A stretch of 15,333 nt of DNA from Promethearchaeota archaeon (GCA_016839905.1 JAEOTJ010000371.1:1-15333); one strand, 5' to 3'. Shown: positions 1 through 8,264, counted from the stretch's first letter. Made by a program: numbers and translations. The notes: generated from the letters alone by a model not told the origin.

Positions 1-104
1 AGAACGCTTTCTATTAGAAAATGAGCGTGATAGGAGGTTATAATTCGTGTAATTGTTAGAATTTAAAGATTGGAATGAATTAAGACAGCTAAGTTGTGAA
101 TCGA

Positions 105-132
105 ATAAATAAAAAAAATAAAAAAAATAAAA
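105..132 (-). terminator. T-tract terminator downstream of the DUF2585-like gene
   Basis: On the minus strand this reads as consecutive T-runs of seven to eight bases broken by single A's, just past the stop codon of the gene ending at 135. Archaeal transcription commonly stops at U-rich tracts without a hairpin, and none is visible here. Confidence 0.5.
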
Positions 133-134
133 TT

Positions 135-593
135 CTAGTTTAGAGTTAAATAACGTGCTATGAAGAAAAGAGAAATCCAAAAGATAAATCCAGCAATTCC
201 AATAATATAATAACCTAAAGTGTTTTTATCTTTATCAATGATGTAATATGCGGAAATCCAACATACAATTGCGGCAAGTGCTCCCAGAATGATATCAGTT
301 GTGATATTAACGGGACTATCTAATTGATCTTCAAATTTTATTCCGATTTCAATAAAAAGTAGATTTTCCAGGAGTTCCCAAATAATCAGTACTATCATTG
401 TTAATATAAATACTAACCATAAAGGGAGAATCTCCTTATTACTATGATGTTTTGGAAGGGTATAGAAGATTGATAATAATATAAATGTCGCCGCACCGAA
501 GCAGATATGACCTATGCTGAAAAAATCAAAAAAGCATTGTCCAGCCTCTTCTCTAGTCAAACCAATAATACATTGTAATAGCATATCTTTCAA
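135..593 (-). CDS. Small four-helix membrane protein, DUF2585-like
   Basis: A 152-residue integral membrane protein of unknown function. Four hydrophobic segments are visible, at about 24-44, 56-76, 98-119 and 127-148. The second ends in WELLEN (72-77), and the third is preceded by DSPVNITTDIILG (92-104). A tryptophan-glutamate 'WE.LEN' segment followed by an 'S.N...DI' segment is a pattern I associate with bacterial DUF2585 and related VanZ-like membrane proteins. Homology is inferred from that pattern only. The full-length frame starts at a TTG (593). An in-frame ATG at 584, giving 149 residues, is an equally reasonable start because neither has a clear ribosome binding site. The gene is divergent from the radical SAM gene and stands alone. 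Confidence 0.75.
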   Translation of the reverse strand: MKDMLLQCIIGLTREEAGQCFFDFFSIGHICFGAATFILLSIFYTLPKHHSNKEILPLWLVFILTMIVLIIWELLENLLFIEIGIKFEDQLDSPVNITTDIILGALAAIVCWISAYYIIDKDKNTLGYYIIGIAGFIFWISLFFIARYLTLN

Positions 594-841
594 CTTTTAT
601 TAATAATTGATTTAATTATAGTGTTTTTTTTAAATTTATACTTACGTATTGATGACCCTTAGTATATAATTTAATTTAAATGCATTATGGAATTAATTAA
701 TTAATTAAATTGTTTTGCATTCTTTAATATTATTATTAGAATATCTGTCAAAACATATTTATTATAAATCATTCACAATTTATTTCTCTATAACATTGTA
801 ATAATCTTTTTATGACTTTTTATAATAAATAATGAATAAAT
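594..841. promoter_or_regulatory. Divergent intergenic region, AT-rich
   Basis: This 248-base spacer between two divergent genes must hold both promoters. It contains a run of AATT units at about 690-707, flanked by two copies of TGCAT (680s and 716-720). A TATA-like TTTTTATG lies at 807-814, about 30 bases before the TTG start of the radical SAM gene, which would give an almost leaderless transcript. No RNA gene or conserved leader was recognised. Confidence 0.3.
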
Positions 842-2125
842 TTGCGAAGAAATCTTGCTTTAGTTATATTTTATCATAAAAATAATAAATATAGCTTTAA
901 TGCTTTAGTTGGTGCTCTCGAAACTGAGAAGTTTCTCGAAGATATGGATATCTTTTTTTTTTCGAATGAAAAGGAAATTATTGATGGTTTAAATAAAATT
1001 CTTAATAAATATGAAAAAATAATCATAGGGATATCCTTTTTTACAACACAGCTATGGGATATTTTTTATTTAATGAAAGATTTGAGAAAATCCTATAATA
1101 ATAAGCAAATTTATATCGCAGGAGGACCTCATCCAACCGGAGATCCTAATGGAACTCTTAAAATTGGATTTGATTTTGTTGTTGTAGGTGAAGGAGAGGA
1201 AACACTTATAGAACTCTTGAAAAAAATCAGGAATAATGGAGATTTTAAAGAAGTAAAGGGAATTGCTTATTATAATGAAAATAATGAATATTATTATACG
1301 GGAAAAAGAAGACCCCTTATATTAGATAAATATCCGCCCTTCCCCGTGATAAATTCTAAGTTTGGAGCGATTGAAATAACAAGAGGATGTCCTCATACGT
1401 GTTATTTTTGTCAGACTCCTTACATTTTAGGTACTAAACTAAGACATAGAAGTATTGAATCTATAAGTGAATATGTAAAAATAATGAAGGAGAAAAACCT
1501 TACAGATATTAGATTTATAACACCCAATGCATTTTCCTATGGTTCTTTAGATGGAAAGACTTTAAATCTCCCAAAATTAGAAGAATTATTGAAAAAAATT
1601 AAGGAAATTATAACACCTAAAGGGAGAATTTTCCTTGGATCATTTCCTTCTGAAGTAAGACCTGAACATGTAAATGCTGAATCTATTGGATTAATTAAGA
1701 AATATTGTGCAAATGATAACATTATAATTGGAGCCCAATCTGGTAGCCAGAAAATCTTGGATATTTGCCATCGAGGTCATAATGTAGAAGATATTCATAA
1801 TGCTGTAGAACTGACCTTAAAAAATGATCTAAAGGCAAATGTCGACTTTATTTTTGGATTACCTAACGAAACTGATGAAGATATTGATTTGACTTTAAAA
1901 CTAATGGAAGATCTTGTACAATTAGGTGCAAGAATTCACACCCATTCATTTATTCCCTTGCCCCAAACTCCCTTTGCCAAAGAAGATGCGGGGAAAATAG
2001 CTGAGAGCATTAAGGAATATATCAAACATATTACTTCAAAAGGCCTAGCATTTGGAGATTGGAATAAGCAAGAAAGATTAGCAATTAAAATTGCAAAATA
2101 CTTACAAACTCGGAAAATCAAATAA
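842..2125 (+). CDS. B12-binding domain/radical SAM protein, MJ_1487-like
   Basis: A cytoplasmic iron-sulfur enzyme that should cleave S-adenosylmethionine to start radical chemistry; the substrate is unknown. The N-terminal half (about 5-150) has a cobalamin-binding-like Rossmann fold with GGPHP (94-98) and VVGEGE (114-119), both typical of B12-binding radical SAM proteins. The usual DxHxxG base-off motif is not visible, so cobalamin binding is uncertain. The radical SAM core follows, with Cys183, Cys187 and Cys190 (CxxxCxxC within RGCPHTCYFC), a GAQSGS segment (297-302) and DFIFGLPNE (335-343). The overall layout resembles the archaeal MJ_1487 family. The start is a TTG: an in-frame TGA sits at 833-835, and this TTG is the only start-like codon before the conserved N-terminus. 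It is a single gene, with no neighbour that indicates a pathway. Confidence 0.88.
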   Translation: MRRNLALVIFYHKNNKYSFNALVGALETEKFLEDMDIFFFSNEKEIIDGLNKILNKYEKIIIGISFFTTQLWDIFYLMKDLRKSYNNKQIYIAGGPHPTGDPNGTLKIGFDFVVVGEGEETLIELLKKIRNNGDFKEVKGIAYYNENNEYYYTGKRRPLILDKYPPFPVINSKFGAIEITRGCPHTCYFCQTPYILGTKLRHRSIESISEYVKIMKEKNLTDIRFITPNAFSYGSLDGKTLNLPKLEELLKKIKEIITPKGRIFLGSFPSEVRPEHVNAESIGLIKKYCANDNIIIGAQSGSQKILDICHRGHNVEDIHNAVELTLKNDLKANVDFIFGLPNETDEDIDLTLKLMEDLVQLGARIHTHSFIPLPQTPFAKEDAGKIAESIKEYIKHITSKGLAFGDWNKQERLAIKIAKYLQTRKIK

Positions 2126-2466
2126 AATATAACTATTCGGGTATAGAATAAGTAGTTCCCTCATGTTTTAATGACACTACAACACTACAACAATGGGAAT
2201 AGTTCCTAAAATGCTTATTATTGAGACCATAATAACTTACACCTTGAGAAGTATTTAATCTGAATTTAGTATGATATAAAATAAATATTCATAGATCTTA
2301 CAATCATATTTAATATTAGAATATTAAACAATCTTTTTTTATATAATTTTGCATAAAACACATACTAATAATAAAAAGAGTAAAAAGATTAAAGCTAAAA
2401 AGTTAAATATAAATTATCAATTTTTTATTCAATAAAATATTTACAATTTAGTATAGAAAAATTTGA
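2126..2466. other. Gene-free spacer, 341 bases
   Basis: No ORF or RNA gene is supported here. Visible details are a short tandem repeat (ACACTACA twice, 2174-2189), a weak inverted pair TTCCC/GGGAA (about 2157-2161 and 2195-2199) that could form a hairpin after the radical SAM gene, and a T-run at 2334-2340. The last 120 bases are almost pure A/T and presumably hold the promoter of the gene at 2467. Confidence 0.4.
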
Positions 2467-2871
2467 ATGGTAAATATAATGTCAGATTTAATTGGAGATT
2501 TTTGGATTTTTTCTAAGGATGGACTTCCATTAATATCGTTTTATAAAGACGTTAAAATGGATAATGTATTTATGGGAGGCTTCTTGTCAGCGATTGAATC
2601 GTTTTCTAAACAATTATCCGGAAAGGCTTTAAAATCATTTACTTTTGGAGATGCCAAATTAGCTTTCTCTCCATGTTTTGAGGGAAATTTGATTCTTGTC
2701 TGTAAATGTAATCTAACTTATAAAGAAAAAAAAATTAATAAATTTTTTAATGAAATTATTAAAATTCTTGAGGAAATGTACACAATTGAAGATATCAAGA
2801 AATGGGATGGAAATATATCATTCTTTGATGGTTTGAAAGATAAACTTGAGCTTATTTTTAATAAACCTTAA
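2467..2871 (+). CDS. Longin/Roadblock-like small protein of Asgard type
   Basis: A 134-residue soluble protein. The pattern suggests a longin- or Roadblock-like alpha/beta fold: a beta-hairpin (FWIFSKDGLPLISF, 12-25), a helix (MGGFLSAIESFSKQL, 36-50), three strands (57-82, including LILVCKC at 75-81), then a long helix (86-105) and an acidic C-terminal tail containing WDGN (113-116). This layout, with 'W-I-.-.-.-.-G-.-.-.-.' near the N-terminus and 'GGFLSAI.SF' in helix 1, matches many short proteins from Lokiarchaea-like genomes. Eukaryotic relatives of these folds serve as platforms on small GTPases; a similar role here is inference. ATG at 2467 and ATG at 2479 are both possible starts, and neither has a clear ribosome binding site. 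It stands alone between a plus-strand enzyme and a convergent hydrolase. Confidence 0.7.
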   Translation: MVNIMSDLIGDFWIFSKDGLPLISFYKDVKMDNVFMGGFLSAIESFSKQLSGKALKSFTFGDAKLAFSPCFEGNLILVCKCNLTYKEKKINKFFNEIIKILEEMYTIEDIKKWDGNISFFDGLKDKLELIFNKP

Positions 2872-2930
2872 GATATAATGTTATCAAATATGATTTTTAT
2901 TCTAATTTATGAGAGTAAATAATAAATTAA

Positions 2931-3728
2931 TTATTTTAGAAATTCAAGAAGTGTATTAATCACTAAATCAGGTTCTTGAGAAAAAATAGCATGAGCACTG
3001 TTCTCAAAAAATACTAATTTTGCTCCAGGTATTAAATTTGCTAGGATTTCGCCATTTTGAGGTGGTACGAGAATATCTTTCTTACCATGCATTACTAAAG
3101 TAGGATTCTTTATCTCTTTTAGTCGTCTACATGCTTTAAACCTCATTATTGCGCTTATTTGACGAGTAAAAGCAAAACCGGGAATAGGTGCCTTTAAATA
3201 TAATTGTTTGAATTCTTCTATTATATCTGGATTTTCTTTAATAAAATCTTCACTAAAAAGAATAGGAATAAATTTATCATAAGCTTCAGCAGGATTCATT
3301 CCTCGTTTAAAAGTTGAAAAAATATCAAAAACATCCTGTGAAGCAATGATAGACTTCGGCTTTCCACAATTTGTTGAACAGAGAACAAGTTTTTCTACTC
3401 TTTCGGGATAATTAAGAGCTATTTCCTGTGCGATCATACCTCCCATTGACATCCCCTGAATATGAGTGCTCTCAATATTTAAAGCATCCATTAACCCAAT
3501 AGTATCCTCAGCGAATGTTCTTATTGAATAATTTATTCTAGGTTTATCTGTAAGGCCTGCACCTCTATTATCAAAAATAATTACTTTAAAATGTTTTGAA
3601 ACTTTTTCAATAAGTTGAGACCCCCACCAGAATAAATTTCCAGATAATCCCATTATCATAACAAGCGGGAAACCAGATCCTTGGACTTTATAATGAATAT
3701 TTATATCATTAACCATAATTTTTGGCAC
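2931..3728 (-). CDS. Alpha/beta-fold hydrolase
   Basis: A 265-residue cytoplasmic hydrolase of the esterase/lipase/haloperoxidase-like family; the substrate is unknown. The fold elements are in order: an oxyanion-hole region near MGLSG (26-30), DNRGAG (53-58), the nucleophile elbow GMSMGG (92-97) with Ser94, the acid in HGKKD (214-218) with Asp218, and the catalytic histidine in NSAH (243-246) with His246. The triad is therefore intact and the length is normal for the family. The start is GTG at 3726-3728, with a purine-rich AGGGAGAT about eight bases upstream (3737-3744). That is one of the few convincing Shine-Dalgarno sites in the window. It begins 29 bases after the upstream minus-strand unknown gene and is probably co-transcribed with it. 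Confidence 0.93.
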   Translation of the reverse strand: MPKIMVNDINIHYKVQGSGFPLVMIMGLSGNLFWWGSQLIEKVSKHFKVIIFDNRGAGLTDKPRINYSIRTFAEDTIGLMDALNIESTHIQGMSMGGMIAQEIALNYPERVEKLVLCSTNCGKPKSIIASQDVFDIFSTFKRGMNPAEAYDKFIPILFSEDFIKENPDIIEEFKQLYLKAPIPGFAFTRQISAIMRFKACRRLKEIKNPTLVMHGKKDILVPPQNGEILANLIPGAKLVFFENSAHAIFSQEPDLVINTLLEFLK

Positions 3729-3736
3729 GTAATAAC

Positions 3737-3744
3737 ATCTCCCT
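3737..3744 (-). promoter_or_regulatory. Shine-Dalgarno site before the GTG start of the hydrolase
   Basis: The minus strand reads AGGGAGAT about eight bases before GTG 3728. Most other genes here lack such a site. An internal site fits translation of a second operon gene from a shared message. Confidence 0.55.
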
Positions 3745-3757
3745 ATTTTAATCTGAA

Positions 3758-4393
3758 TTAAATCTGTTTTTTTTTATCATCTACAGATAATATAATATCT
3801 ACAATATGATTCATAAATTTACTTTTTTGAATTTTACAAGTATGAGCAACTTTTTTATAATTAAAGGATTCTGCTAACACATCAATATAAGAGAGATTAT
3901 ATAAAATTGAAATATTATTATTATTACGCATGAATAACTTACTTAATTCTTCTTTAATTATCTCATCATCAAGAGTTGTCTTTTTTTGAACTCTTCTTTT
4001 AATCTCATCAAGTGATTCATTAAAATGTAATTCTCTTATTCTTGTAATAATTGAGCTTAAGACAATCGTATATAATACAACAATATCTATAGTAGTATCC
4101 TTTAAATAATCCAATTTATCATGTAATTTTTCACTAATTTCTTTAATAATCACTTGATTAATACCTTTAATTACAGTGAAATTACTTAGATATTCTCCAT
4201 AAGCTCCTTGTAGAAATAATTTTATATTTGAATTAAAAATATCCTTGTACTTTTGTATGATTTGTCCGGAATTTTTTATTTTTATAGATATTTCAGGCGT
4301 TCTTCCCGTTATAATATCTCTCCCACGCTTGTAGAATTGTTGATTAACAAGATTATCTGTTGCTTCTTGTAATTGTTCTATCTCAGTATTCAT
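3758..4393 (-). CDS. Hypothetical protein upstream of the hydrolase
   Basis: A 211-residue protein that I do not recognise. It is mostly helical and charged, lysine- and isoleucine-rich, with one moderately hydrophobic stretch at 101-117 (TTIDIVVLYTIVLSSII). That stretch is long enough for a membrane helix but also fits a buried helix. A GAYGEYL segment (63-69) and two cysteines or fewer give no metal-site signature. The ATG at 4391-4393 has AAGAGA immediately upstream. A TATA-like stretch lies at about 4441-4456 on the minus strand. The stop codon is 29 bases before the GTG of the hydrolase, so the two probably form one transcript. Whether it regulates or partners the hydrolase is unknown. 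Confidence 0.7.
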   Translation of the reverse strand: MNTEIEQLQEATDNLVNQQFYKRGRDIITGRTPEISIKIKNSGQIIQKYKDIFNSNIKLFLQGAYGEYLSNFTVIKGINQVIIKEISEKLHDKLDYLKDTTIDIVVLYTIVLSSIITRIRELHFNESLDEIKRRVQKKTTLDDEIIKEELSKLFMRNNNNISILYNLSYIDVLAESFNYKKVAHTCKIQKSKFMNHIVDIILSVDDKKKQI

Positions 4394-4498
4394 TCTCTTT
4401 TTTCTTATATGTATAGGATTTAAGATTTAATTAAATTTTATATATAATATAAAATAAAGCTTTAATTTAAAAGTATGATTTAAATTTAATAGTTACAA

Positions 4499-4506
4499 TT
4501 TATATA
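4499..4506 (+). promoter_or_regulatory. TATA box for the M48 protease gene
   Basis: TTTATATA matches the archaeal TATA consensus exactly and lies about 56 bases before the ATG at 4559, predicting a leader of roughly 30 bases. The leader contains a 14-base A-run (4535-4548) and no Shine-Dalgarno site. Confidence 0.45.
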
Positions 4507-4558
4507 TTAAAAATTTTAAATAAAAATCCAATTTAAAAAAAAAAAAAATGATTTAAAA

Positions 4559-6280
4559 ATGGGATTAAAAGTAGCTTCAATAGCATGCATGACTGCCTTA
4601 TTTGCATTAATGTATGCTCTTGTTTTCGTAATCGGAATTTGGTTTTTAGGAGGCTTGGGACTTCTTGGACTTCTAATAATGATCGGTCTCACATTGTTTA
4701 TAGTATTCCTTCAATATCTAATTTCACCACTTATAATTGGCTGGATATACAGGATTGACTGGATTCCTTATGATCAATATCAAGCACAATTTCCACACTT
4801 AGCGGATGTAGTCAATAAAGTCTGTCAATTGAGAGGAGTGAAAATTCCTAGAATGGGAATAGTCCATGATTTAAATCCAAACGCTTTTACATATGGCTGG
4901 ACAAAGAATAAAGCAAGAGTAGTAGTTACTGACGGAATTTTAAAACATTTGAATGAAGAAGAACAATCAGGAGTAATGGCTCATGAAATGGGTCATGTGG
5001 TTCATTCTGATTTTATATTAATGACGATTGTATTTGCTATTCCTTTAGTATTATTAACTATTGCTAGATGGGCTTATTATTCTGCAATATTTTCATCTAT
5101 GAGAAGGCGTTCAAGAGATAGTGATACTACAAGTTATTTATTTGTGCTTCTCTTCGTCGTTGCAGTTTTATCATATATGGCTTATTATGTAGGATACTTA
5201 ATATCTTTAATTATTTCACGTATTCGAGAATACTATGCAGATGAACATGCGGCAGAAGTACTTGAGAACCCTAACGCTCTTTCGACGGCTTTAGTAAAAA
5301 TTGCATACGGTTTAGTTGCTTCTGGAGGTTATGAAACTGTAAAAGAACGAAATAAATCAAAAGTACGTGGCGCTAAAGGATTGGGGATTTTTGACCCAAG
5401 TGCAGCATCCCATTTTGCTGCCATGAGCACAGGAGGAAGTGGGAAATTTTCTAAAGATGCAATACAAGCAGCTGCGGCATGGGACTTGTTTAATCCTTGG
5501 GCAAAGTATTACCAAATATTTAGCACGCATCCCTTACCAGCAAAAAGAATATTGCGACTTAATGACCAATGTGAACTTTATGGTAAAAAACCAGAAATTG
5601 ATTTCTCAAAAGCTAGACAAATTAAAGAAGAACAAGCTGGAAAATCAATGCTTCCTGAATTTGGAACCGATGTGTTCATAAAAGAATTACCAATAATACC
5701 AATCATATTCGTGTTCATTCTAACCACGATTTGGGTATTTGCATTATTCGGTGTTATACCAATAGCTATTGGACAATGGTCATTTCCTGTCATATTATTA
5801 TGGTGGGCTATCGCTTTTGTGTTTGTTGGAGTTGGTTGCATATTAAAAACCATGTTCATGTATAAAAAAGGTTATGAGAATAAAACCGTTCTTGATCTCG
5901 TGACTTACGTAAAAGCGTCCCCTATTCGATGCGTTCCAGCAAAAGTTAAAGGACAAATCATTGGGCGAGGCGTTCCAGGATATTATTTTAGTGAAGATTT
6001 ATATTTCCAGGATGAAACAGGATTAATGTATATTGATTATCGATTTGGTCTAAGAATCGTGGATTTCTTTTTTGGAATCCTAACAGCGAAGAAATTAGTA
6101 GGACAAAGAGTTAAGATTAAAGGTTGGTATCGTAGAGGACCCGCGCCTTATCTCCAAGTTAAATACATCGAAGCTGAAAATGGAAAGGTATACAAAAATC
6201 ATGCTAGAGGACTAACGTTTTTCTGGGCAATTCTTGCGTTTATAGTTGCTGCGATAATATTTTCCTTTGCAATCGTATAA
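4559..6280 (+). CDS. HtpX-like M48 membrane metalloprotease with C-terminal extension
   Basis: A zinc-dependent endoprotease expected in the cytoplasmic membrane, where HtpX-type enzymes degrade damaged membrane proteins. Two hydrophobic segments (about 5-30 and 33-63) precede the catalytic domain. The zinc motif is HEMGH (142-146; ligands His142 and His146, catalytic Glu143). The third ligand is probably Glu224 in EYYAD (224-228). Two more membrane segments lie between them (152-178 and 191-220). THPLPAKRI (323-331) is the conserved HtpX/M48B 'THP' element. Classical HtpX is about 290 residues; this one has 573. The extension adds two membrane segments (about 377-405 and 408-431), a soluble beta-rich module (about 455-540) containing GRGVPGYYFSEDLYFQDETG (469-488), and a final membrane helix (551-572). 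The start is the ATG at 4559; the upstream ATG at 4548 runs straight into a stop. Confidence 0.92.
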   Translation: MGLKVASIACMTALFALMYALVFVIGIWFLGGLGLLGLLIMIGLTLFIVFLQYLISPLIIGWIYRIDWIPYDQYQAQFPHLADVVNKVCQLRGVKIPRMGIVHDLNPNAFTYGWTKNKARVVVTDGILKHLNEEEQSGVMAHEMGHVVHSDFILMTIVFAIPLVLLTIARWAYYSAIFSSMRRRSRDSDTTSYLFVLLFVVAVLSYMAYYVGYLISLIISRIREYYADEHAAEVLENPNALSTALVKIAYGLVASGGYETVKERNKSKVRGAKGLGIFDPSAASHFAAMSTGGSGKFSKDAIQAAAAWDLFNPWAKYYQIFSTHPLPAKRILRLNDQCELYGKKPEIDFSKARQIKEEQAGKSMLPEFGTDVFIKELPIIPIIFVFILTTIWVFALFGVIPIAIGQWSFPVILLWWAIAFVFVGVGCILKTMFMYKKGYENKTVLDLVTYVKASPIRCVPAKVKGQIIGRGVPGYYFSEDLYFQDETGLMYIDYRFGLRIVDFFFGILTAKKLVGQRVKIKGWYRRGPAPYLQVKYIEAENGKVYKNHARGLTFFWAILAFIVAAIIFSFAIV

Positions 6281-6290
6281 AATAATTAAC

Positions 6291-6321
6291 TATTTTTTTA
6301 TTTTTTATTTATTTATTTTTA
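6291..6321 (+). terminator. T-tract terminator after the protease gene
   Basis: An almost unbroken T-rich stretch (runs of seven, six, three, three and five T's) begins ten bases after the stop codon at 6280. This fits U-tract termination in archaea. Confidence 0.6.
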
Positions 6322-6394
6322 TCATTAGTTATTCAACAATTTCATTCATAAACTAAATTTTATTATTGTTTTTCCATTATCTAAAATTGAAATT

Positions 6395-7660
6395 ATGAAG
6401 GAAGGAAAAAGAGTTCAATTATTAGCACCTTTAAAAAATCATAAATCTTTAAACACCGTGCTGAAAAGTGCTGATGCAGTTTATTTAGGAATCGAATCTT
6501 TCAACATGAGAATGTATGGCGACAATTTCAGGCTAAATGATTTAAAAAAAATTGTAAATATTTGCCATGATAATAATATTAGAGCATATCTTACAACCAA
6601 TATTCTTGTTTATGAAAACGAGCTTGAATTATTGGAAAGTGTTTTAGATAATGCACTTGAAGCGGATATTGACGCTGTGATAGTTCATGATATAGGAGCT
6701 ATTCAATTAGCGAAGGAGAGGGGGATTAAATTCCATATTTCTACTCAAGCTAGCATTTCAAACTCTTATTCAGCTAATTTTTACCAATCTCTTGGTGCTG
6801 AAAGAATAATTTTAGCACGAGAATTATTACTAGAACAGATTAAAGAAATTAAAAGTAAATTAAAAAAAACTGAGATAGAGATTTTCGTTCATGGGGCTCA
6901 ATGTACATCAATTTCTGGCCGATGCTATTTTTCTGCAGAAATATGTGGCGTTCAAGATTATTCAGCTAATAGAGGCAAATGTATTCAACCTTGTAGAAGG
7001 AAGTGGAGTGTAATGGATGATCAAAATAATGAATTTCTATATGATGGCCTTTTTTTTATTAATACGAAGGATCTCTGCATGATTGAATATATCCCTGAAT
7101 TAATAAAAGCTAATATAGATGCTTTAAAAATCGAAGGTCGAATGAGAGATCCTATTTATATCGAAGAAACTACATCTTGTTATAGAGAAGCCATAGATGC
7201 TTATTACAACAATTCCTTTAATAAAGAAAAAGTAAAAGAATGGATGAAACGGTTAAAAAAAGTGTATAATCGAGGTTTCTCAACGGGTTTTTATTTCAGT
7301 CTCCCTAAAGGCAGTGAAATTGAAAGAGAACGAGAAGGAAATGTCTCAAATTTCAGAAAAGTAGAGATTGGTAAAGTTTTATCATATTATCCTGAAAAAA
7401 GCGCAGCAAAAATTCTCTTAACTTCAGGGAAATTAAAAATAAATGATGAGATTTATATTATAGGAACTCATACGGATACTTATTTACGCCAAAAAATATC
7501 ATCAATACAAATTAAACAGAAAAAGAATTTATTAGAAACATCTCATGCATCAAAAAACAATCGAATAGCCTTGGGAATTTTAGTTGATAAACCAGTAAAA
7601 AAGAACGATAAGATTTTCAAACTGGAAAGAAGTCAACCTATAAAGTCAAATTCTATATAG
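6395..7660 (+). CDS. Peptidase U32 family protein (probable RNA hydroxylation enzyme)
   Basis: A U32-family protein of 421 residues. The 'peptidase' name is historical: characterised bacterial members RlhA and TrhP are required for hydroxylation of 23S rRNA C2501 and tRNA wobble uridine. The N-terminal half is a TIM-barrel-like region (about 7-165) with the family elements AVYLGIESFNMR (28-39) and ISTQASISN (115-123). The signature EIFVHGAQCTSISGRCYFS (162-180) supplies Cys170 and Cys177, and NRGKCIQPCRRKW (192-204) supplies Cys196 and Cys200. These four are the presumed iron-sulfur cluster ligands. KIEGRMRD (245-252) is also typical. Residues 323-410 form a beta-barrel-like tail resembling translation-factor domain 2. 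The exact substrate in archaea is unknown. The ATG at 6395 lacks a clear Shine-Dalgarno, and a TTTTATTAT stretch about 32 bases upstream fits a near-leaderless transcript. Confidence 0.9.
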   Translation: MKEGKRVQLLAPLKNHKSLNTVLKSADAVYLGIESFNMRMYGDNFRLNDLKKIVNICHDNNIRAYLTTNILVYENELELLESVLDNALEADIDAVIVHDIGAIQLAKERGIKFHISTQASISNSYSANFYQSLGAERIILARELLLEQIKEIKSKLKKTEIEIFVHGAQCTSISGRCYFSAEICGVQDYSANRGKCIQPCRRKWSVMDDQNNEFLYDGLFFINTKDLCMIEYIPELIKANIDALKIEGRMRDPIYIEETTSCYREAIDAYYNNSFNKEKVKEWMKRLKKVYNRGFSTGFYFSLPKGSEIEREREGNVSNFRKVEIGKVLSYYPEKSAAKILLTSGKLKINDEIYIIGTHTDTYLRQKISSIQIKQKKNLLETSHASKNNRIALGILVDKPVKKNDKIFKLERSQPIKSNSI

Positions 7661-7680
7661 ATATACAATATGATTAAAGT

Positions 7681-7699
7681 AGAAAAAAAGAAAAAAAAT
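7681..7699 (-). terminator. T-tract terminator for the SCP2 gene
   Basis: On the minus strand two T-runs of eight and seven bases separated by a C lie about 50 bases past the stop codon at 7750. The U32 gene converges on the same spacer, so only the minus-strand role is well supported. Confidence 0.4.
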
Positions 7700-7749
7700 A
7701 TGTTAGCTGCTCTAAAAAAATGGATTTATTATATAATTATTTACTTATC

Positions 7750-8184
7750 TTACATATCTTCTGTTAGCTCTTCAAAAGCTTCCATACCTAATTCTATAAT
7801 CTCTTGAAATGCCATAGCATCTTGAAGATTCCCTTCTACTGTAATATCTCCAGCCATATATGCACTAGTAGCATCTACTTCGCCAAATAGCATCCCGACA
7901 GCTATTTCCATCGTAGTTGTAAAAGTAAAAGATGGATTATCAGTTGTATCATCTCCATAAGTAATTATACCTTCTTTCACACCAATCCATTTCTTAATCT
8001 CTAAATCACTTATAACTATTTGTACAAGAATATCCATATCCTCTACTTCTTCTTTAATATCTTCATTCTCCAGTGCAACTTGCTTGAAATATTCGAATAC
8101 TTTTGGCATGTCTTCGGGATCAGCAGCACTTGGTCCTGCATCAAATTTTGCTTTCAAATCTTTTAGTAAAGCTTCATCAACCAT
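7750..8184 (-). CDS. SCP2 sterol-carrier-like domain protein, acidic
   Basis: A 144-residue single-domain protein of the SCP2 (sterol carrier protein 2) family, which forms a hydrophobic pocket for lipids or other apolar ligands. Visible family features are the strand pair around VQIVISDLEIKKWIGVKEG (54-72), then NPSFTFTTTMEIAVGMLFGE (83-102), and the typical 'A-Y-M-A-G-D-I-T-V-E-G' segment (108-118) before the C-terminal helix. The protein is notably acidic, with clusters at 39-50 and 134-144. Archaeal function is unknown; lipid binding or trafficking is inferred from the fold. The ATG at 8184 has only a weak GGTTGA upstream. A good TATA box lies about 75 bases upstream. A second, diverged copy lies at 9962-10405. 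Confidence 0.88.
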   Translation of the reverse strand: MVDEALLKDLKAKFDAGPSAADPEDMPKVFEYFKQVALENEDIKEEVEDMDILVQIVISDLEIKKWIGVKEGIITYGDDTTDNPSFTFTTTMEIAVGMLFGEVDATSAYMAGDITVEGNLQDAMAFQEIIELGMEAFEELTEDM

Positions 8185-8256
8185 TTTAAATTTTCAACCT
8201 TTTTTATATTTACAATAAATTAATGTAATAAGTCCTAATTATTAATAAAATAGGAA

Positions 8257-8264
8257 TATATAAA
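8257..8264 (-). promoter_or_regulatory. TATA box and BRE-like element for the SCP2 gene
   Basis: The minus strand reads AACCTTTTTATATATTC here, a TATA box (TTTATATA) preceded by purines and CC as in archaeal B-recognition elements. It predicts a start of transcription near 8235 and a leader of about 50 bases. Confidence 0.45.

Noticed and set aside
2..43. Possible C-terminal tail of a plus-strand gene entering from the left (reads ERFLLENERDRRL then stop)
   Set aside because: Only 13 codons, no recognisable family, and another equally protein-like short frame follows after two stops; cannot be told from chance.
31..49. TAGGAGGT followed by GTG at 47, which looks like a strong ribosome site and start
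   Set aside because: The GTG is followed at once by TAA, so no protein can start there.
690..707. AATT tandem run as an operator or origin
   Set aside because: Simple AT-rich repetition is expected in this base composition, and no protein-binding pattern is repeated elsewhere.
2174..2191. Tandem ACACTACA repeat as a CRISPR-like or regulatory array
   Set aside because: Only two copies of an 8-base unit, with no spacers.
4535..4548. 14-base A-run as a slippery or regulatory site
   Set aside because: It lies in the untranslated leader before the protease ATG; poly-A leaders are common in AT-rich genomes and there is no frame to shift.
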